64,000 nucleotides of DNA from Amia ocellicauda. Its lineage: Eukaryota; Chordata; Actinopteri; Amiiformes; Amiidae. Numbering within the stretch: the first letter of the stretch is position 1; the number at the start of each line of letters is the position of its first letter. The stretch lies in assembly GCF_036373705.1 (NCBI RefSeq), contig NC_089851.1, forward strand, positions 52,153,812 to 52,217,811, read 5' to 3'. Shown here in pieces: positions 53,737 to 63,807 of this stretch. The notes beneath the pieces were generated by a model. It ran no database searches. It had not been told where the DNA came from and saw only the letters and a list, made by a program, of their open reading frames with translations. Made by a program: the position numbers and the translations under genes.

Positions 53737-54719
53737 AAACAGCGAAACACTGTTCATTGGGAGACATACAGGATGCGATCCAGGCCACAGTCCCAAGGCT
53801 TCTAATTCTGTCTTCATCCACACCTTCCACTCTTGAGAACATCTCCAACCCTTGATTCCTTTATCAAAACTAATTGTGTGAGGAGAAGCAAATGATGACA
53901 CTTGTATGGAAGTAGGTGGTAGGGGTGTACCTTTAGGCAAAATATATGAATAATTTTTAGTCCAGACCACAAAGCTTGCACAGTACACAACTATTTTCTG
54001 TAATGGTGCGCTGGCAATGGCACTCACAGTCACAGACTCTGTACCTGCATAAAATATAAAATATCAGTATCTTTTTATAGTGTTTAATTTTTTTCTAAAC
54101 TGGTAATTATTTAGTGTAAAAGATTAAGAAAAATATGTATATAGTGACAGTACAGACAAAAACTTAGGTTTGTGAAACAACAAAAGCAATGAATTGTGTA
54201 TTTGTATGTATGTGCACATAATGGTGATTTCAGTACACTTATCAATGAAATGTAAATAGCATACCTTGTGCTTGACCAGATGGAGCCACTTCTGACAACA
54301 TTGATAACAGTGGTGATGTGGGCTTTACAGGTGGACTTATGTTTTAAAAACAAAGAAATGTCTCAAATGAAAGTTATGTTTATTAAGATTATGCAAGTAA
54401 TACATATTTACAATCTGACTGGCATACATCCTTGTTGGTAGTGTCACCTCCAGGTGGTCTTGATACAGTAGAATTAGATCGTTCTGAATGTATTAAAAAA
54501 AGTTTATTCATATTCTTACTGTGAAGCAGATTAATTGTTAGTGTTAGTATTAGTATGGCAATAACAATATTCCATGTTTAAAGTTTTTATCTTTGGTTGT
54601 GCCACCTTATTCACTAATAAGATAATTTCTATGTGAAATGAACATAGATAACTTGTTTCACTTTTGACTAGTTTCAAAATCAAAATAATATAATAAACGT
54701 TTACTTACATGCTTGTGCA
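53737..54719 (-). pseudogene. Exon chain of an unrecognised spliced gene
   Basis: Minus-strand exon-like pieces with consensus splice sites: one ending at 54719 (donor GTAAGT; SPSKFTAQA), one starting at 54483 after TTCAG (NSTVSRPPGGDTTNK), one at 54335-54265 (SPPVKPTSPLLSMLSEVAPS, donor GTATGC), and one from 54044 after TTTTATGCAG, open to 53734. The 71-nt exon and the next join in frame. The small exons encode Ser/Pro/Thr-rich linker sequence and the last a folded-looking segment. No family recognised. Confidence 0.4.
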
Positions 54720-54764
54720 GTAAATTTAGATGGTGATATATCTATCATTACCTTTTCCAGGTAT

Positions 54765-55546
54765 TCATGACCACTGACAGGTGAAGGGAATAACACTGAT
54801 AATCTCGTTATCATGGCACCTGTCAGTGGGTGGGATATATTAGGCAGCAAGTGAACATTTTGTCCTCAAAGTTGATGTGTTAGAAGCAGGAAAAATGGGC
54901 AAGCGTAAGGATCTGAGTGACTTTGACATGGGCCAAATTGTGATGGCTATACGACTGGGTCAGAGCAGCTCGGGTGTTCCCAGTTTGCAGTGGTCAGTAT
55001 CTATCAAAAGTGGTCCTAGGAAGGAAAAGCAGTGAACCGGCGACAGGGTCATGGGTCGGCCAAGGCTCATTGATGCACGTGGGGAGCGAAGGCTGGCCCG
55101 TGTGGTCCGATCCAACAGAAAAAGTTTAATGCTGGTTCTGATAGAAAGGTGTCGGAACACACAGTGCATCACAGTTTGTTGCGTATGGAGCTGCGTAGCC
55201 GCAGACTAGTCAGGGTGCCCATGCTGACCCCTGTCTACTGCCGAAAGTGCCTACAATGGGCACGTGAGCATCAGAACTGGACCACGGAGCAATGGAAAAA
55301 GGTGGCCTGGTCTGATGAATCACGAGTTCAGGGTGTTGACTTGGCCTCCAAATTCCCCAGATCTCAATCAAATCGAGCATCTGTGGTATGTGCTGGACAA
55401 ACAAATCTGATCCATGGAGGCCCCACCTCGCAACTTACTGGACTTACAGGAGTCCATGCCTCGACAGGTCAGGGCTGTTTTGGTGGAAAAAGGGGGACCT
55501 ACACAATATTAGGCAGGTGGTCATAATGTTATGGCTGATTGGTGTA
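54765..55546 (+). mobile_element. Tc1-like element, degenerate
   Basis: Starts ATGACCACTGACAGGTGAAG and ends CATAATGTTATGGCTGATTG then GTGTA, the terminal repeat; the outermost left repeat is missing. The transposase is broken: [20 protein letters not shown] at 54894, decayed frames in the middle, and WPPNSPDLNQIEHLWYVL near the C-terminus. It interrupts the unrecognised spliced gene. Confidence 0.82.
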
Positions 55547-55619
55547 TATCTAGTAAATAGAAAATATTTAAGTATTTAATTTTTGTTTTTAACTTCATGA
55601 TATTCGTTACTACTTGAAG

Positions 55620-56150
55620 TAGTGAAGTAATTACATGCCTGGTTCTTGTGGGGGAGGCACAGACACTGTTGAGGGAACAGAAACAGCCCCAAGTAGCACA
55701 GACACTGTTGAGGTAGCTCTAGAAAAAAGATCCCTTTTCCTCTGCAAGTAACTTTGTAGCTTATGCATTTTTGTCCCCGGTACACATTTTCTGCTGAGAA
55801 TAAATGCAGCATAACCATCGGCTTCGCTTTATCGAAATCTCTCTCCAGGTGTCTTCAGCGCGCACCCCAAATCCAACAAGATTGTCATCTTCAGATTTCT
55901 CAGGTCCCATTGGCACATCTTTCTTGTGCGTTTCAAATTTCAGAAGATCCTCAATTTTGTTGTGGCTCAGTGCATAATCAATGAATGACATTAAACTGTC
56001 CTTACTGTGTCCTTGTGAAGAAGGAAACCTTTAGCTGTTTCCTCCTGTACATTTGTGATCAGGTACATGGTGTAACCGACATCATTTTCCAGAAGCCATC
56101 TGAATGATTTCCCCTAATATCAGCCAAAGTCGGCGCAGTTGGTCTTTGAG
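55620..56150 (-). pseudogene. 5' exons of the unrecognised spliced gene
   Basis: The frame 55991-55761 (MSFIDYALSHNKIEDLLKFE and ENTW-like DTWREISIKRSRWLCCIYSQ) looks conserved and is preceded by a decayed stretch to about 56150 (VIQKGLKDQLRRLW). Below 55760 a Ser/Thr/Pro-rich segment (STVSVPPPQEPG) in another frame leads towards the linker exons beyond the Tc1. I do not recognise the protein. Confidence 0.4.
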
Positions 56151-56164
56151 ACCTTTTTGGATCA

Positions 56165-56228
56165 CGTGCGGAACAGACCAGGGAGGCGCCAACCATGACT
56201 CATTTCAAAAAGGGCAAAAGGAGCACTG
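56165..56228. repeat. Downstream flank of a tRNA-Leu unit, ending in a 12-bp target duplication
   Basis: GACCAGGGAGGCGCC and the AAAAGGAGCAC segment match, in reverse, the sequence following tRNA-Leu at 4858-4925. AAAGGAGCACTG (56217-56228) is repeated at 59105-59116 on the other side of the inserted retroelement. Confidence 0.75.
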
Positions 56229-57151
56229 TTTTTATTGTTTGAGTATTTTACATTACGAAAATTAAACATACAAAGTTTTAATACTCATGATTAAAAACTG
56301 TTTTTAAAAAACAATTCTAAAATCATTTCTGAAACTTTTAAAATCCTTAAAAGTTTTAAACAGAACAAGTGAATTCAAAAGTGTGTTAAATATCAAAACA
56401 ATTTGTATTAAATATGGCAAACTGCCAAAATAACTATAATGAAAAAAAAAAACGGTAGATGCATTAGACAAAATAAAGAACAAAACATGTTTCTAAAGCA
56501 ATACAAAACAGTCTAATACATCTTTTTCTAATTTTAAAAACAGTCAGCACATCAGACAAACCATAAACATAAAAAAAAAACTCAAAACCCTGTGATTTAA
56601 AACCATTTAAAACAAAGACCATAATCAGTCTTTATAAAATTAAAATCAACAATCCTGCAGAGGAGGCCCTCACAGTCCTGATAGAGATGTTCTTTCTATG
56701 CTTCCCAGTGCTGATGCTCCACTCCGGACCGGTTCCTGTCTCTGCTGTGCTAATTCCTCTCCGCAGGCCATGGTTGCCTCGCCGGCATCCTCAATCTGTG
56801 TGGATGGTGCCTAGGCGCCGGCGCCTCGGCTCCTCACAGACCTGCAGAGAGAGAGAGAGAGACAGAGAACCAGTCTGGGTGCACATGGGAAGCTTCACTC
56901 ACGTCTGTACTCCTGAGACCAGCGTGTGAGGTCGGACTCTGCTCCTGAGGAGCAGCCCTGAGGTGGGGGCCCAAGGACCCCTGGACCAGACTTATTAGGA
57001 GGAGGAGTGCCTTTTACCCCCCCCCCTCACCACCTTTGATCTTCTTAACAAGAGGGATGGGGTAGTTGGGGTATCTCTTCCCCTCTCTCTTCCTCTCCTT
57101 TGGCCGTCTGGCCAACTCCTCCTCTGTCATGGAGGCTTTGGCCCCTAACAT

Positions 57152-57286
57152 CGAATCCTGGGTGGGGCAGTGCAGTTGTACCCTTGAGCAAGGTACTTCA
57201 CTTAGATTGCTCCAGTAAAATGCCCAGCTGTATAAATGGGTACAAATGTAAGTCGCCCTGGATAAGAGTGTCAGCTAAATGACAAA

Positions 57287-57345
<59 letters not shown>
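57152..57345 (+). mobile_element. SINE with L2-type tail and AAT microsatellite
   Basis: Contains GAGCAAGGTACTTCACTTAG, TGTATAAATGGGTACAAATG and TAAGTCGCCCTGGATAAGAG, then GTCAGCTAAATGAC and AAT repeats, the arrangement of common fish SINEs. Nested in the ORF2-less LINE. Confidence 0.75.
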
Positions 57346-57348
<3 letters not shown>

Positions 57349-57522
57349 GCAGGGACCCCTGGGTGAGACCGTGGCCCTGCCGCTCCTCTATCCCCCTTCT
57401 CCGAGGTGGCTAGAGGAGGCACCCTTCTGTGCTGGCGGTTTCGACACCTGTGTGGCGCCGATATTTCTGTCCTTTGCCTTTCTTTCTATACGAGCCAGCA
57501 CCTGATCTAATTCACCCTCCAG

Positions 57523-58650
57523 CTACAACGGTTCCAGGGCTTTCTTTCTCACCTGCCTGTCGCAGCTGGAGGGAGGGCTGGCTCTCTTCTGCAAGACGGT
57601 CTCACCTACACTATCTTTCGACCCGGTTCCCGAGGCTCTGCTCTCCACTCTCACACATGGAGGAGCGGTGGGTCTGGTTTTCTTTTCAGCGGTTTTCAGG
57701 GGGCTGGTCCACCAAGGCAGGGCCCGATGTTCCGTTTTTGCTGGAGGAGGGAGTTGAACTTCTGCCTCGGCTCCAGCGAGGGGTGGGCCGGGGGGAGCTC
57801 GACTATCTTGGGCTGCCTCCAGAGAGGAGACATTATTCGGGTTCTTGGCAGATTTCTCCTCTCTGTCCACCACTTTTCTCTTTTTATTGCTCACCTTCAC
57901 CCAACCCCCCCCTTCTGACTGTTACCCCTTTCTCTTAAGTGGTTCCTTTGGGGTAGGGGGAGGTTCTGGAGCCAGGTCATATATCTGTTCTTCTTCTCCC
58001 TCTCCCTCCTCCTCCCGCGCCGGGCCTCCCTCATGTTCCGGCTCAGGGTCCAGAATGGAATCGTGAGAAGGGAGACCCAACTCTATTTGTGTACGACTGG
58101 AGGCAGTTCTTATAGATATGGCCCCCACAGCTGCAGAGGTAGTAGAGTAACTTTTCTCTGCAGGCGTGTGTCTGGTGACCTCCTCTACACTTACACGTGC
58201 ACTGGGCAACAACGGGGTCTCGGCCCTGACACCGCCTGCAGAGTTTTGGCATCCCGTCATAGTAGACCAGCCCCCTAGCTTCTCTGATCTGTATAGTATT
58301 GGGGAGGTAGGTGGCAGACCTTCTCTGGATTCTCCACGCTCCGCCTCAATCGAATCCGGCACTGCCACATTCCACCCACACACCGTCCACATCCAACATC
58401 CAACTATTCGAGTGGAGAGCTCACTGAACCTCGCAAGCCAGATCTTCACGTCCTTGCCTGAGACCATCTCACAGAAAAATTGCACAGTCACTATTCTATA
58501 GCAAATATCCGACAGGATTATCATCGCAAAACCTGCCAGCTCCCTGTATTTCTCCCTTCTATACACGCTGTAGCACTCCTCTAACAAATCATGGTTGACA
58601 AAGCTTACCTCGAAGAAGTCTTTGTCTTTATGCGGCAGCTTCACCAGCAA
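57523..58650 (-). pseudogene. L1/Tx1-like ORF1 with zinc knuckles
   Basis: The frame 58650-57922 begins MLVKLPHKDKDFFEVSFVNH and gives an RNA-recognition-like N-terminus. In a second frame (58252-58043) lie Cys/His motifs of CCHC type (LCRRCQGRDPVVAQCTCKC, then CSCGGHIYKNC). The C-terminal, acidic and proline-rich part (EPPPTPKEPLKRKG) continues in 57900-57523 (polar, Lys-rich). ORF1 proteins with CCHC knuckles bind element RNA in L1/Tx1-clade LINEs. The knuckle and the flanking frames are out of phase, so it is frameshifted. Confidence 0.68.
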
Positions 58651-58659
58651 AGCCCATAC

Positions 58660-59104
58660 CTTTTTGCAGGACCTCCCTGCTGAACTGGAGTCTTGACATC
58701 CGCTTGTCTCCTAAACTAAACAAAGGAACAGAAAACTAGAGGTAGGTCTCCTGCTGGTGGTGGAGGTTCCAGTGGATTGATGTCAGTGAAAAGGTCTGAC
58801 TTGAGTCACTGCTCCAGTGGGCTGCGCTGCTTCCCGCTGAGACCTGGTCCTGGTCTCCCGTGGGGTGCTGCCTTCATGAAGCCTGCTCTTCGGTCCCACT
58901 GGTCCAGGCAGGACCTTCAGATGGTTCATCCTCAGCTGGGCCTCCCTCGCACCGGAACAGGAACACCGCTGGATCAGGAACTCCAAAGGATTCTGGGTCG
59001 CCGCCACACTGCCTCTGCTGAAACAAAAAAAGACAAATGCCAATCTCTGCAAAGTCTACTCCATGTCCTCCTTCAGGTGGTGAAGAGAAACCCAATTCCA
59101 AGAT
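58660..59104 (-). other. 5' region of the ORF2-less LINE
   Basis: Open on two minus frames (59052-58783 and 59101-58874), GC-rich, with no known motif. Likely leader or N-terminal ORF1 sequence. Confidence 0.4.
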
Positions 59105-59120
59105 AAAGGAGCACTGGCTA

Positions 59121-59203
59121 TGTCAAAAGCAGGAATCAAACCCATGCCTCTAGGGGAAACTACAACCTAACCACAGCACCTTCGACCACTTGGCCATCCT
59201 GAC
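59121..59203 (-). tRNA. tRNA-Leu(UAG)-like
   Basis: The 83-nt minus-strand tRNA has acceptor GTCAGGA/TTTTGAC with two wobble pairs, anticodon stem CTGTG/TGTAG around GTTAGGT (anticodon TAG, Leu) and a long variable arm. The T-loop is TTTGATT. Several wobble pairs suggest decay. Its 3' flank holds the LINE insertion. Confidence 0.72.
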
Positions 59204-59315
59204 CAACCGGGAGGGTGCTAGCAAAATGAGTAGCAGTCAAGGACTGCCTTCCGGAGCTTGAGCTGACTGAAGGACACTCACAATGTGGAATAAAGCAGGC
59301 AGGGGAGGCAGCGAT

Positions 59316-59392
59316 GCTGCCCTCAACTTTTAGAACTGAAAAAGACGTGGCGGAAGATATGGGGGCTGCAAGGGCAGCTCCTCATTAGAATA
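59316..59392. repeat. 77-bp direct repeat, left copy, ending in a tRNA-Asp fragment
   Basis: GCTGCCCTCAACTTTTAGAA onward; equals 59813-59890 with one extra base there. Its last 14 bases (59379-59392, TCCTCATTAGAATA) are the start of a tRNA-Asp. Confidence 0.85.
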
Positions 59393-59812
59393 CTATTTTA
59401 TTGTATTTAGTATTTTACATTTACATAAAAACAAATCAATTTTTTAATACTTATGATTAAAATCTTTAAAAATCAATTCTTAAAATCACTTAAAATTTTT
59501 TAAAATCTTTGTGATTTTAACAAAAAACAAAACAATTAAAATAAACATGTGCACAAAACAGAATATAAAAGAATATAACAAAACTAAACCAAAAAACCCC
59601 TAAAACAATTAGTGGTTTAAAAACAACTAAATCTTTAAAAACAATTAAGATTCATTTTTAAAATCGTTTTAAAAACAATCATCCATAAATTAATTAAAAG
59701 ATCTTGGACTCGGGCTCCAGCAGGGGGAACTGACCGTCCCCGGAGGTGGGTCCCATCATGGGATCCTGAGCTCCCCCAGATCTTGTATGTGCCAGTTCTT
59801 ATAGGCTTATAG
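59393..59812 (-). mobile_element. LINE 3' end inserted in a tRNA-Asp gene
   Basis: A 420-bp insert flanked by the 77-bp repeat. On minus its 3' end is AT-rich and resembles the 3' region at 56229-56400 (ATTTTACATT, AATACTTATGATTAAAA). It breaks the tRNA-Asp in its D-arm. No coding sequence, so a heavily 5'-truncated copy. Confidence 0.7.
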
Positions 59813-59876
59813 GCTGCCCTCAACTTTTAGAACTGGAAAAAGACGTGGCGGAAGATATGGGGGCTGCAAGGGCAGC

Positions 59877-59948
59877 TCCTCATTAGAATAGCGTTGAGTA
59901 TCCCTGCCTGTCATGCGGGAGACTGGGGTTTGATTTCCCGATAGCAGG
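59877..59948 (+). pseudogene. tRNA-Asp(GUC)-like, degenerate acceptor
   Basis: TCCTCATTAGAATAGCGTTG start, anticodon stem CCTGC/GCGGG (one weak pair) with loop CTGTCAT (anticodon GTC), and T-arm GGGGTTTGATTTCCC. The 3' acceptor (ATAGCAGG) pairs poorly with the 5' strand. Confidence 0.7.
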
Positions 59949-59959
59949 CTCCTTCTCTG

Positions 59960-60480
59960 GTTTTGCTTCCCCCACCTAGGGGGGGAAGCCTACACAAAGG
60001 ACTTGGGAACAAGAAAGAAATGTCACCCCAATGACCAGAGAAAGGAGGAAGAGCAAGAGCAACACAATAATTCCAATAGATTCCAATCTCTATATGTAGA
60101 TTTATATATTATAAAGTCATAGAGCGAGAGAGAGAGATTGCAAAAAAATGTGTGAGAGAAACAGATTTTACGAATGGGGGCCAACAAGCCATAGGGGGGC
60201 TGGCACTATTCTTTGGCGTCATAGTCAGCAGGATTCAAACCTGCACGGGGAGACTTCAATGGATAACTAGTCCATAGCGGGGGATGTGGAGAAGCAGGTG
60301 TATCCCGATGAGGAAGGGACAGGGAGCAGATCGCTTTACAGATCAAGAAGGATATAGGATTAAAAGCGTCTGCTAAACCTACTTAAAATGATGGACGGGG
60401 GTGCTTGACTTATTTTTTTCTGCTGTCTGTTTTCTTTGTGTGTGTTACTCACTCTACTTCTATAATGGACACAATTAAAG
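59960..60480. other. tRNA-Asp flank and LINE leader
   Basis: 59966-60005 (GCTTCCCCCACC... and GCCTACACAAAGGACTTG) matches in reverse the flank of the tRNA-Asp at 63043. A run of GA dinucleotides at 60124-60138 and unassigned sequence follow. No gene. Confidence 0.5.
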
Positions 60481-60481
60481 T

Positions 60482-63020
60482 ATGAATGGATGCGTTAAAG
60501 AGAGCGGCTGTGTTTTAGTATGTCAAGCAGAAATGCCTGTCCGTGATCTTTTTAGATGCAGATGCACACAGAGCACGCTAGAGGGGGAGTGGGTCAGGAA
60601 TTGGAAAGGCGAGATTTGTTTTAGTCATGGGTCAAGACAGAGTGCAGGAGTTACAGTTTTATTTTCAGGGCATTTTAGATTAGTTTCTGTTTTAATGACT
60701 GAGGTGGTGGAAGGACGCCTGCTTGTTGTCAAGGCAGTAGTTGAGAGACGATTGTTTGTTTTTATAAATGTATATGCACCAACAAATGGCAGGGAGAGAG
60801 CGGGGGGTTTAAAACAGCTTGACAATGACAATTATTGATTTTAATTGCACCCTGCATGACAAACTTGACAGGAACCACACTGAGCCGCACTCCCAGTCTT
60901 CCAGGGAGATGAGGGGGCTGCAGGAGAGGCATGACCTGCAGGATGTGTGGAGGAGTTTGTATGGGGCAGAAAGGCAGTATAGCTGGTCAGAGGTGCGGGA
61001 GGACACTCTCTCCCTATCCAGGCTTGATCAGATTTACACTGTACTCCAGTGAGGTGGATGAGCCTCAGACCAACATGCAGCATCTCCTTGGAGACCTGCC
61101 GCAGGTGCCGGAGGAGAAGCAGGCTGGGCTGGAGGGGGAGCTCACCCTGCAGGAGCTTACTGCTGCTCTTCATGGGTTGAGTACAAGGAAGGCCCAGGGC
61201 ATTGATGGCCTGCCAGTTGAGTTTTATAGCACCTTCTGGGGTCTGCTGGGGACTGACCTGCTGGCAGTGATGCAGGAGAGCATCCAGCAAGGGGCGCTGC
61301 AAGTGAGCTGCAGGCATGCCCTCGTGGCACTGTTGCCCAAGAAGGATGACCTGTGCTAGAACTGAAGCTCCTCTCCAGAGTGATGGCCTGATCCATCTGA
61401 TCCACCCTGACCAGTCCTACTGTGTGCCTGGTAGGTCCATACAGGACAACATCCTGTTCATTAGGCACATCATGGAGGTCTCCAGGCTGTTGGGGTTAAA
61501 GACTGGTCTCATTGCGCTGGACCAGGAAAAGGCTTTTGACCGGGTTGAGCACCAGTACCTGTGGCGGATGATGGAGGCTTTTGGGTTCAGCCCTGTTTTC
61601 ATAGCCATGACCAGGGTGCTCTATGGTGACACTCAAAACATATTGAAAATCAATGTTGGCTTGAGCGCCCCCTTCAGGGTGTACAGGGGAATCTGGCAGG
61701 GCTGCCCCATGTTGGGATGCTCCACTCCATGGCCATTGAGCCATTGCTGCAGGAGCTGCACAGAGTGGTGGGGGGGCTTTATGTCCCTCGCTGCCCGACA
61801 GCCTTCCGCTTCTCTGCCTACGCTGATGATGTGGTGGTGCTGGTGGGGTGCGAGGGGGATGTGGACAGAATCAGCACCTCGCTCTGGGACTTAAACCAAA
61901 GTGAACTGGTCCAAGAGCACGGGGTTGCTGCTGGGGGAGTTGGGGGGGCAGGGAGGCCTGCAACTCCCTGGAGGATTACAGTGGTGCAGAGGTGGTCTCA
62001 AGTACTTGGGGGTGCACCTGGGGGATCAGGCCATGGAGCAGAGGAACTGGGAGGGGATGCCGGAGGGGCTGCGGGGGAGGCTCGGGCGATGGCGCTGGCT
62101 GCTCCCTCAGCGGTCTTCTTCTGGACTGGTCTGCACTGGCTGTGAAAGGGGCTACTATACCTGCCCCGTGAGGAGGGGGGGCAAGGGCTGGTGGACGTGG
62201 AGTGCAGGATGGCTGCTTTCCATCTGCAGTTCCTGCAGAAGCTGGTCTACGGGCCGAGCCTCCTGTCCTGGAGGCCGCTTACGTGGACCTTGCTCCGTCA
62301 TGTGGGGACGCTGCAGGTGGACAGTGCAATGTCCCTGATGGACATTAGCAGGCTGGCAGCAGGCAACCTTCCTGGGTTCTACCGCAGTGTGTTGAGGGCC
62401 TGGCAGCTGCTCACAGCCTGACATGTGTACAGCTCCCTCATCCTGCACTGGCTGCTCCAGATGCCCATCATCTGGACCGGGGTGTTCCAGCTGCATGATC
62501 TGCTGGCTGGAGGATTGTGGACAGCCTGGAAGGGAAAATGGGTGTGCGCTCCCTGCGCTGGACAGGTATTGTGCTCGGCCGAGGCCGGTGCCACCCTGCC
62601 TTCTGAAGGGAAACTGCTGCTGAGGGAGTGTTTCCTCCAGCTCCAGACCCCAGAGCCCCTGTTCAAGTTCCCCAATTTGCTGGTTTCCTCCTTCCCTGAG
62701 GTATGATGGAGGCCTCTCAGGGACCCTGTTGAGGAGGGGTCCGCAGGAGTTGTCCCTGGATGGGGCCTGTGTGAAGGCCCGGCACCAAACGCAGCTCTTG
62801 CCGCTAACTGACATGCCCTGGAGGGACAGGCTGGGGGGGAGGAGGGGAAGGGGGAGCCAGTATGGCACAGTGTGTATCAGCCACTGCTGAAAAGAGAGCT
62901 TGGGATCTGCAGTGGAGAGTGCTCCACGTTATCATTGCCATCAAGTACTTCCTGTTGCTAATTAACGTTGCACAGTGTGACATCAGTTTGCACACCTTTC
63001 TCTTTCTTCTTCTCAAGTCC
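60482..63020 (+). pseudogene. L1/Tx1-like LINE ORF2 (endonuclease and reverse transcriptase), broken
   Basis: Pieces in order on plus: APE endonuclease (60482-60838: NWKGEICFSHGSRQSAGVTV, FVFINVYAPTNGRER; then DFNCTLHDKLDRNH and LSRLDQIY in another frame); RT entry (60931-61359: KAQGIDGLPVEFYSTFWGLL); RT fingers and palm (61316-61894: VPGRSIQDNILF, LIALDQEKAFDRVEH, GIWQGCPM); the catalytic box AYADDVVVL (61717-62145); thumb region (61901-62338: WCRGGLKYLGVHLG). Remnants continue to about 63000 (RVLHVIIAIKYFLLLIN). Many frameshifts and stops. It lies between inverted tRNA-Asp relics. Confidence 0.85.
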
Positions 63021-63042
63021 TTTGTGTAGGCTTCCCCCACCA

Positions 63043-63109
63043 CTCCCCGGAATCAATCCCCGGTCTCCCGCAAGACAGGTAGACATACTCACCACTATAC
63101 TAATGAGGA
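63043..63109 (-). pseudogene. tRNA-Asp(GUC) pseudogene
   Basis: Minus strand TCCTCATTAGTATAGTGGTG start and loop CTGTCTT (anticodon GTC). The anticodon stem has an A-C mismatch and the T-arm/acceptor junction has lost about five bases. Confidence 0.75.
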
Positions 63110-63306
63110 GCTGCCCCTGGTGCCCCTGCTGCCCCCACATCTTCCGCCACGTCCTTTTACGGTTCTAAATTTGTCAGAGCAAGGTGAGGGCAGCATCCCT
63201 GCCTCACCTGCCTACGTTATTCCACCTTGTGAGTGTCCTTCGGTCAGCTCAGGCTGCGGAAGGCAATCCTGGACCACTACTCGCATTCCTAGTACCCTGC
63301 CGAGTG

Positions 63307-63382
63307 GTCAGGATGTCCGAGCAGTCTAAGAGGCTGCGTTCATGTTGCAGTCTCCTCTGGAGTTCAAGTCCCACTTCTGACA
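63307..63382 (+). pseudogene. tRNA-Leu-derived pseudogene with CAT anticodon
   Basis: Matches tRNA-Leu(CAG) at 4775 through GTCAGGATGTCCGAGCAGTC and the 3' end TTCTGAC. The anticodon loop has changed to TTCATGT (CAT), and seven or eight bases of the T-stem are deleted. It diverges from the tRNA-Asp relic as at 4526/4775. Confidence 0.78.
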
Positions 63383-63437
63383 TATCCAGTGTTCCTTTTG
63401 CCCTTCTTCAAACGTGTCAGCAGGTACACCTTTGTCT

Positions 63438-63489
63438 GTCTCTGTGGTGTAATCGATTAGCTGTTGACCTTTAGAATCCACCCAGGGAG
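63438..63489 (+). pseudogene. tRNA-Asn pseudogene, internally deleted
   Basis: GTCTCTGTGGTGTAATCG start, GTT anticodon region (CTGTTGACC) and CACCCAGGGA end, with about 22 bases missing around the D- and variable regions. Confidence 0.78.
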
Positions 63490-63665
63490 GGCCCCCTTTT
63501 CCCCCCACCCCCTGTTATTATTTCTACTTCGGGCGGTCAGCTTGCCAGACAGCGGCTTTCCTTCAGCCACAGTAACCTTATGCTGCTTGCTGCGGACGGC
63601 CATCTTGCTAAAGTTTAAGGAGGTTTTAGAAGCTTCCTTTACATTGCCTAGATCAACATAAACCA

Positions 63666-63739
63666 AGGCACTGCTGGTATTCAAACCCAGAGTTTCCTGT
63701 TTACAAGATAGGTGCTTTGACCAACTAAGCCACAGCGCC
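63666..63739 (-). pseudogene. tRNA-Thr-derived pseudogene (UGU)
   Basis: Aligns base for base with the array tRNA-Thr genes at the left end of the window. The anticodon loop is CTTGTAA (TGT), and the anticodon stem has an A-C mismatch. The T-loop is TTTGAAT. A short AAAAC tract follows at 63783-63807, as in the array units. Confidence 0.75.
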
Positions 63740-63782
63740 AGTACTCCCCTGTTCCCCAGTGCCTACACTCAGGGGTAAGGAG

Positions 63783-63807
63783 CAAAACAAAACAAAACAA
63801 AACAAAG
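63783..63807. repeat. Short AAAAC microsatellite
   Basis: Five AAAAC pentamers in the position equivalent to the long tracts of the left array. Confidence 0.85.

Larger units (their letters stand above)
56229..59104 (-). mobile_element. L1/Tx1-like retroelement lacking ORF2, inserted beside tRNA-Leu
   Basis: The 2876-bp insert is bounded by the direct repeat AAAGGAGCACTG. On minus it has a 5' region, a zinc-knuckle ORF1 and an AT-rich 3' region (56229-56660) like that of the insert at 59393-59812. A SINE and an AAT microsatellite lie inside. No endonuclease or reverse transcriptase is present between ORF1 and the 3' region, so it is an internally deleted, non-autonomous copy. Confidence 0.72.

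Noticed and set aside
57198-57422. Open frame with a poly-tyrosine run
   Set aside because: Translation of the AAT microsatellite at the end of a SINE.
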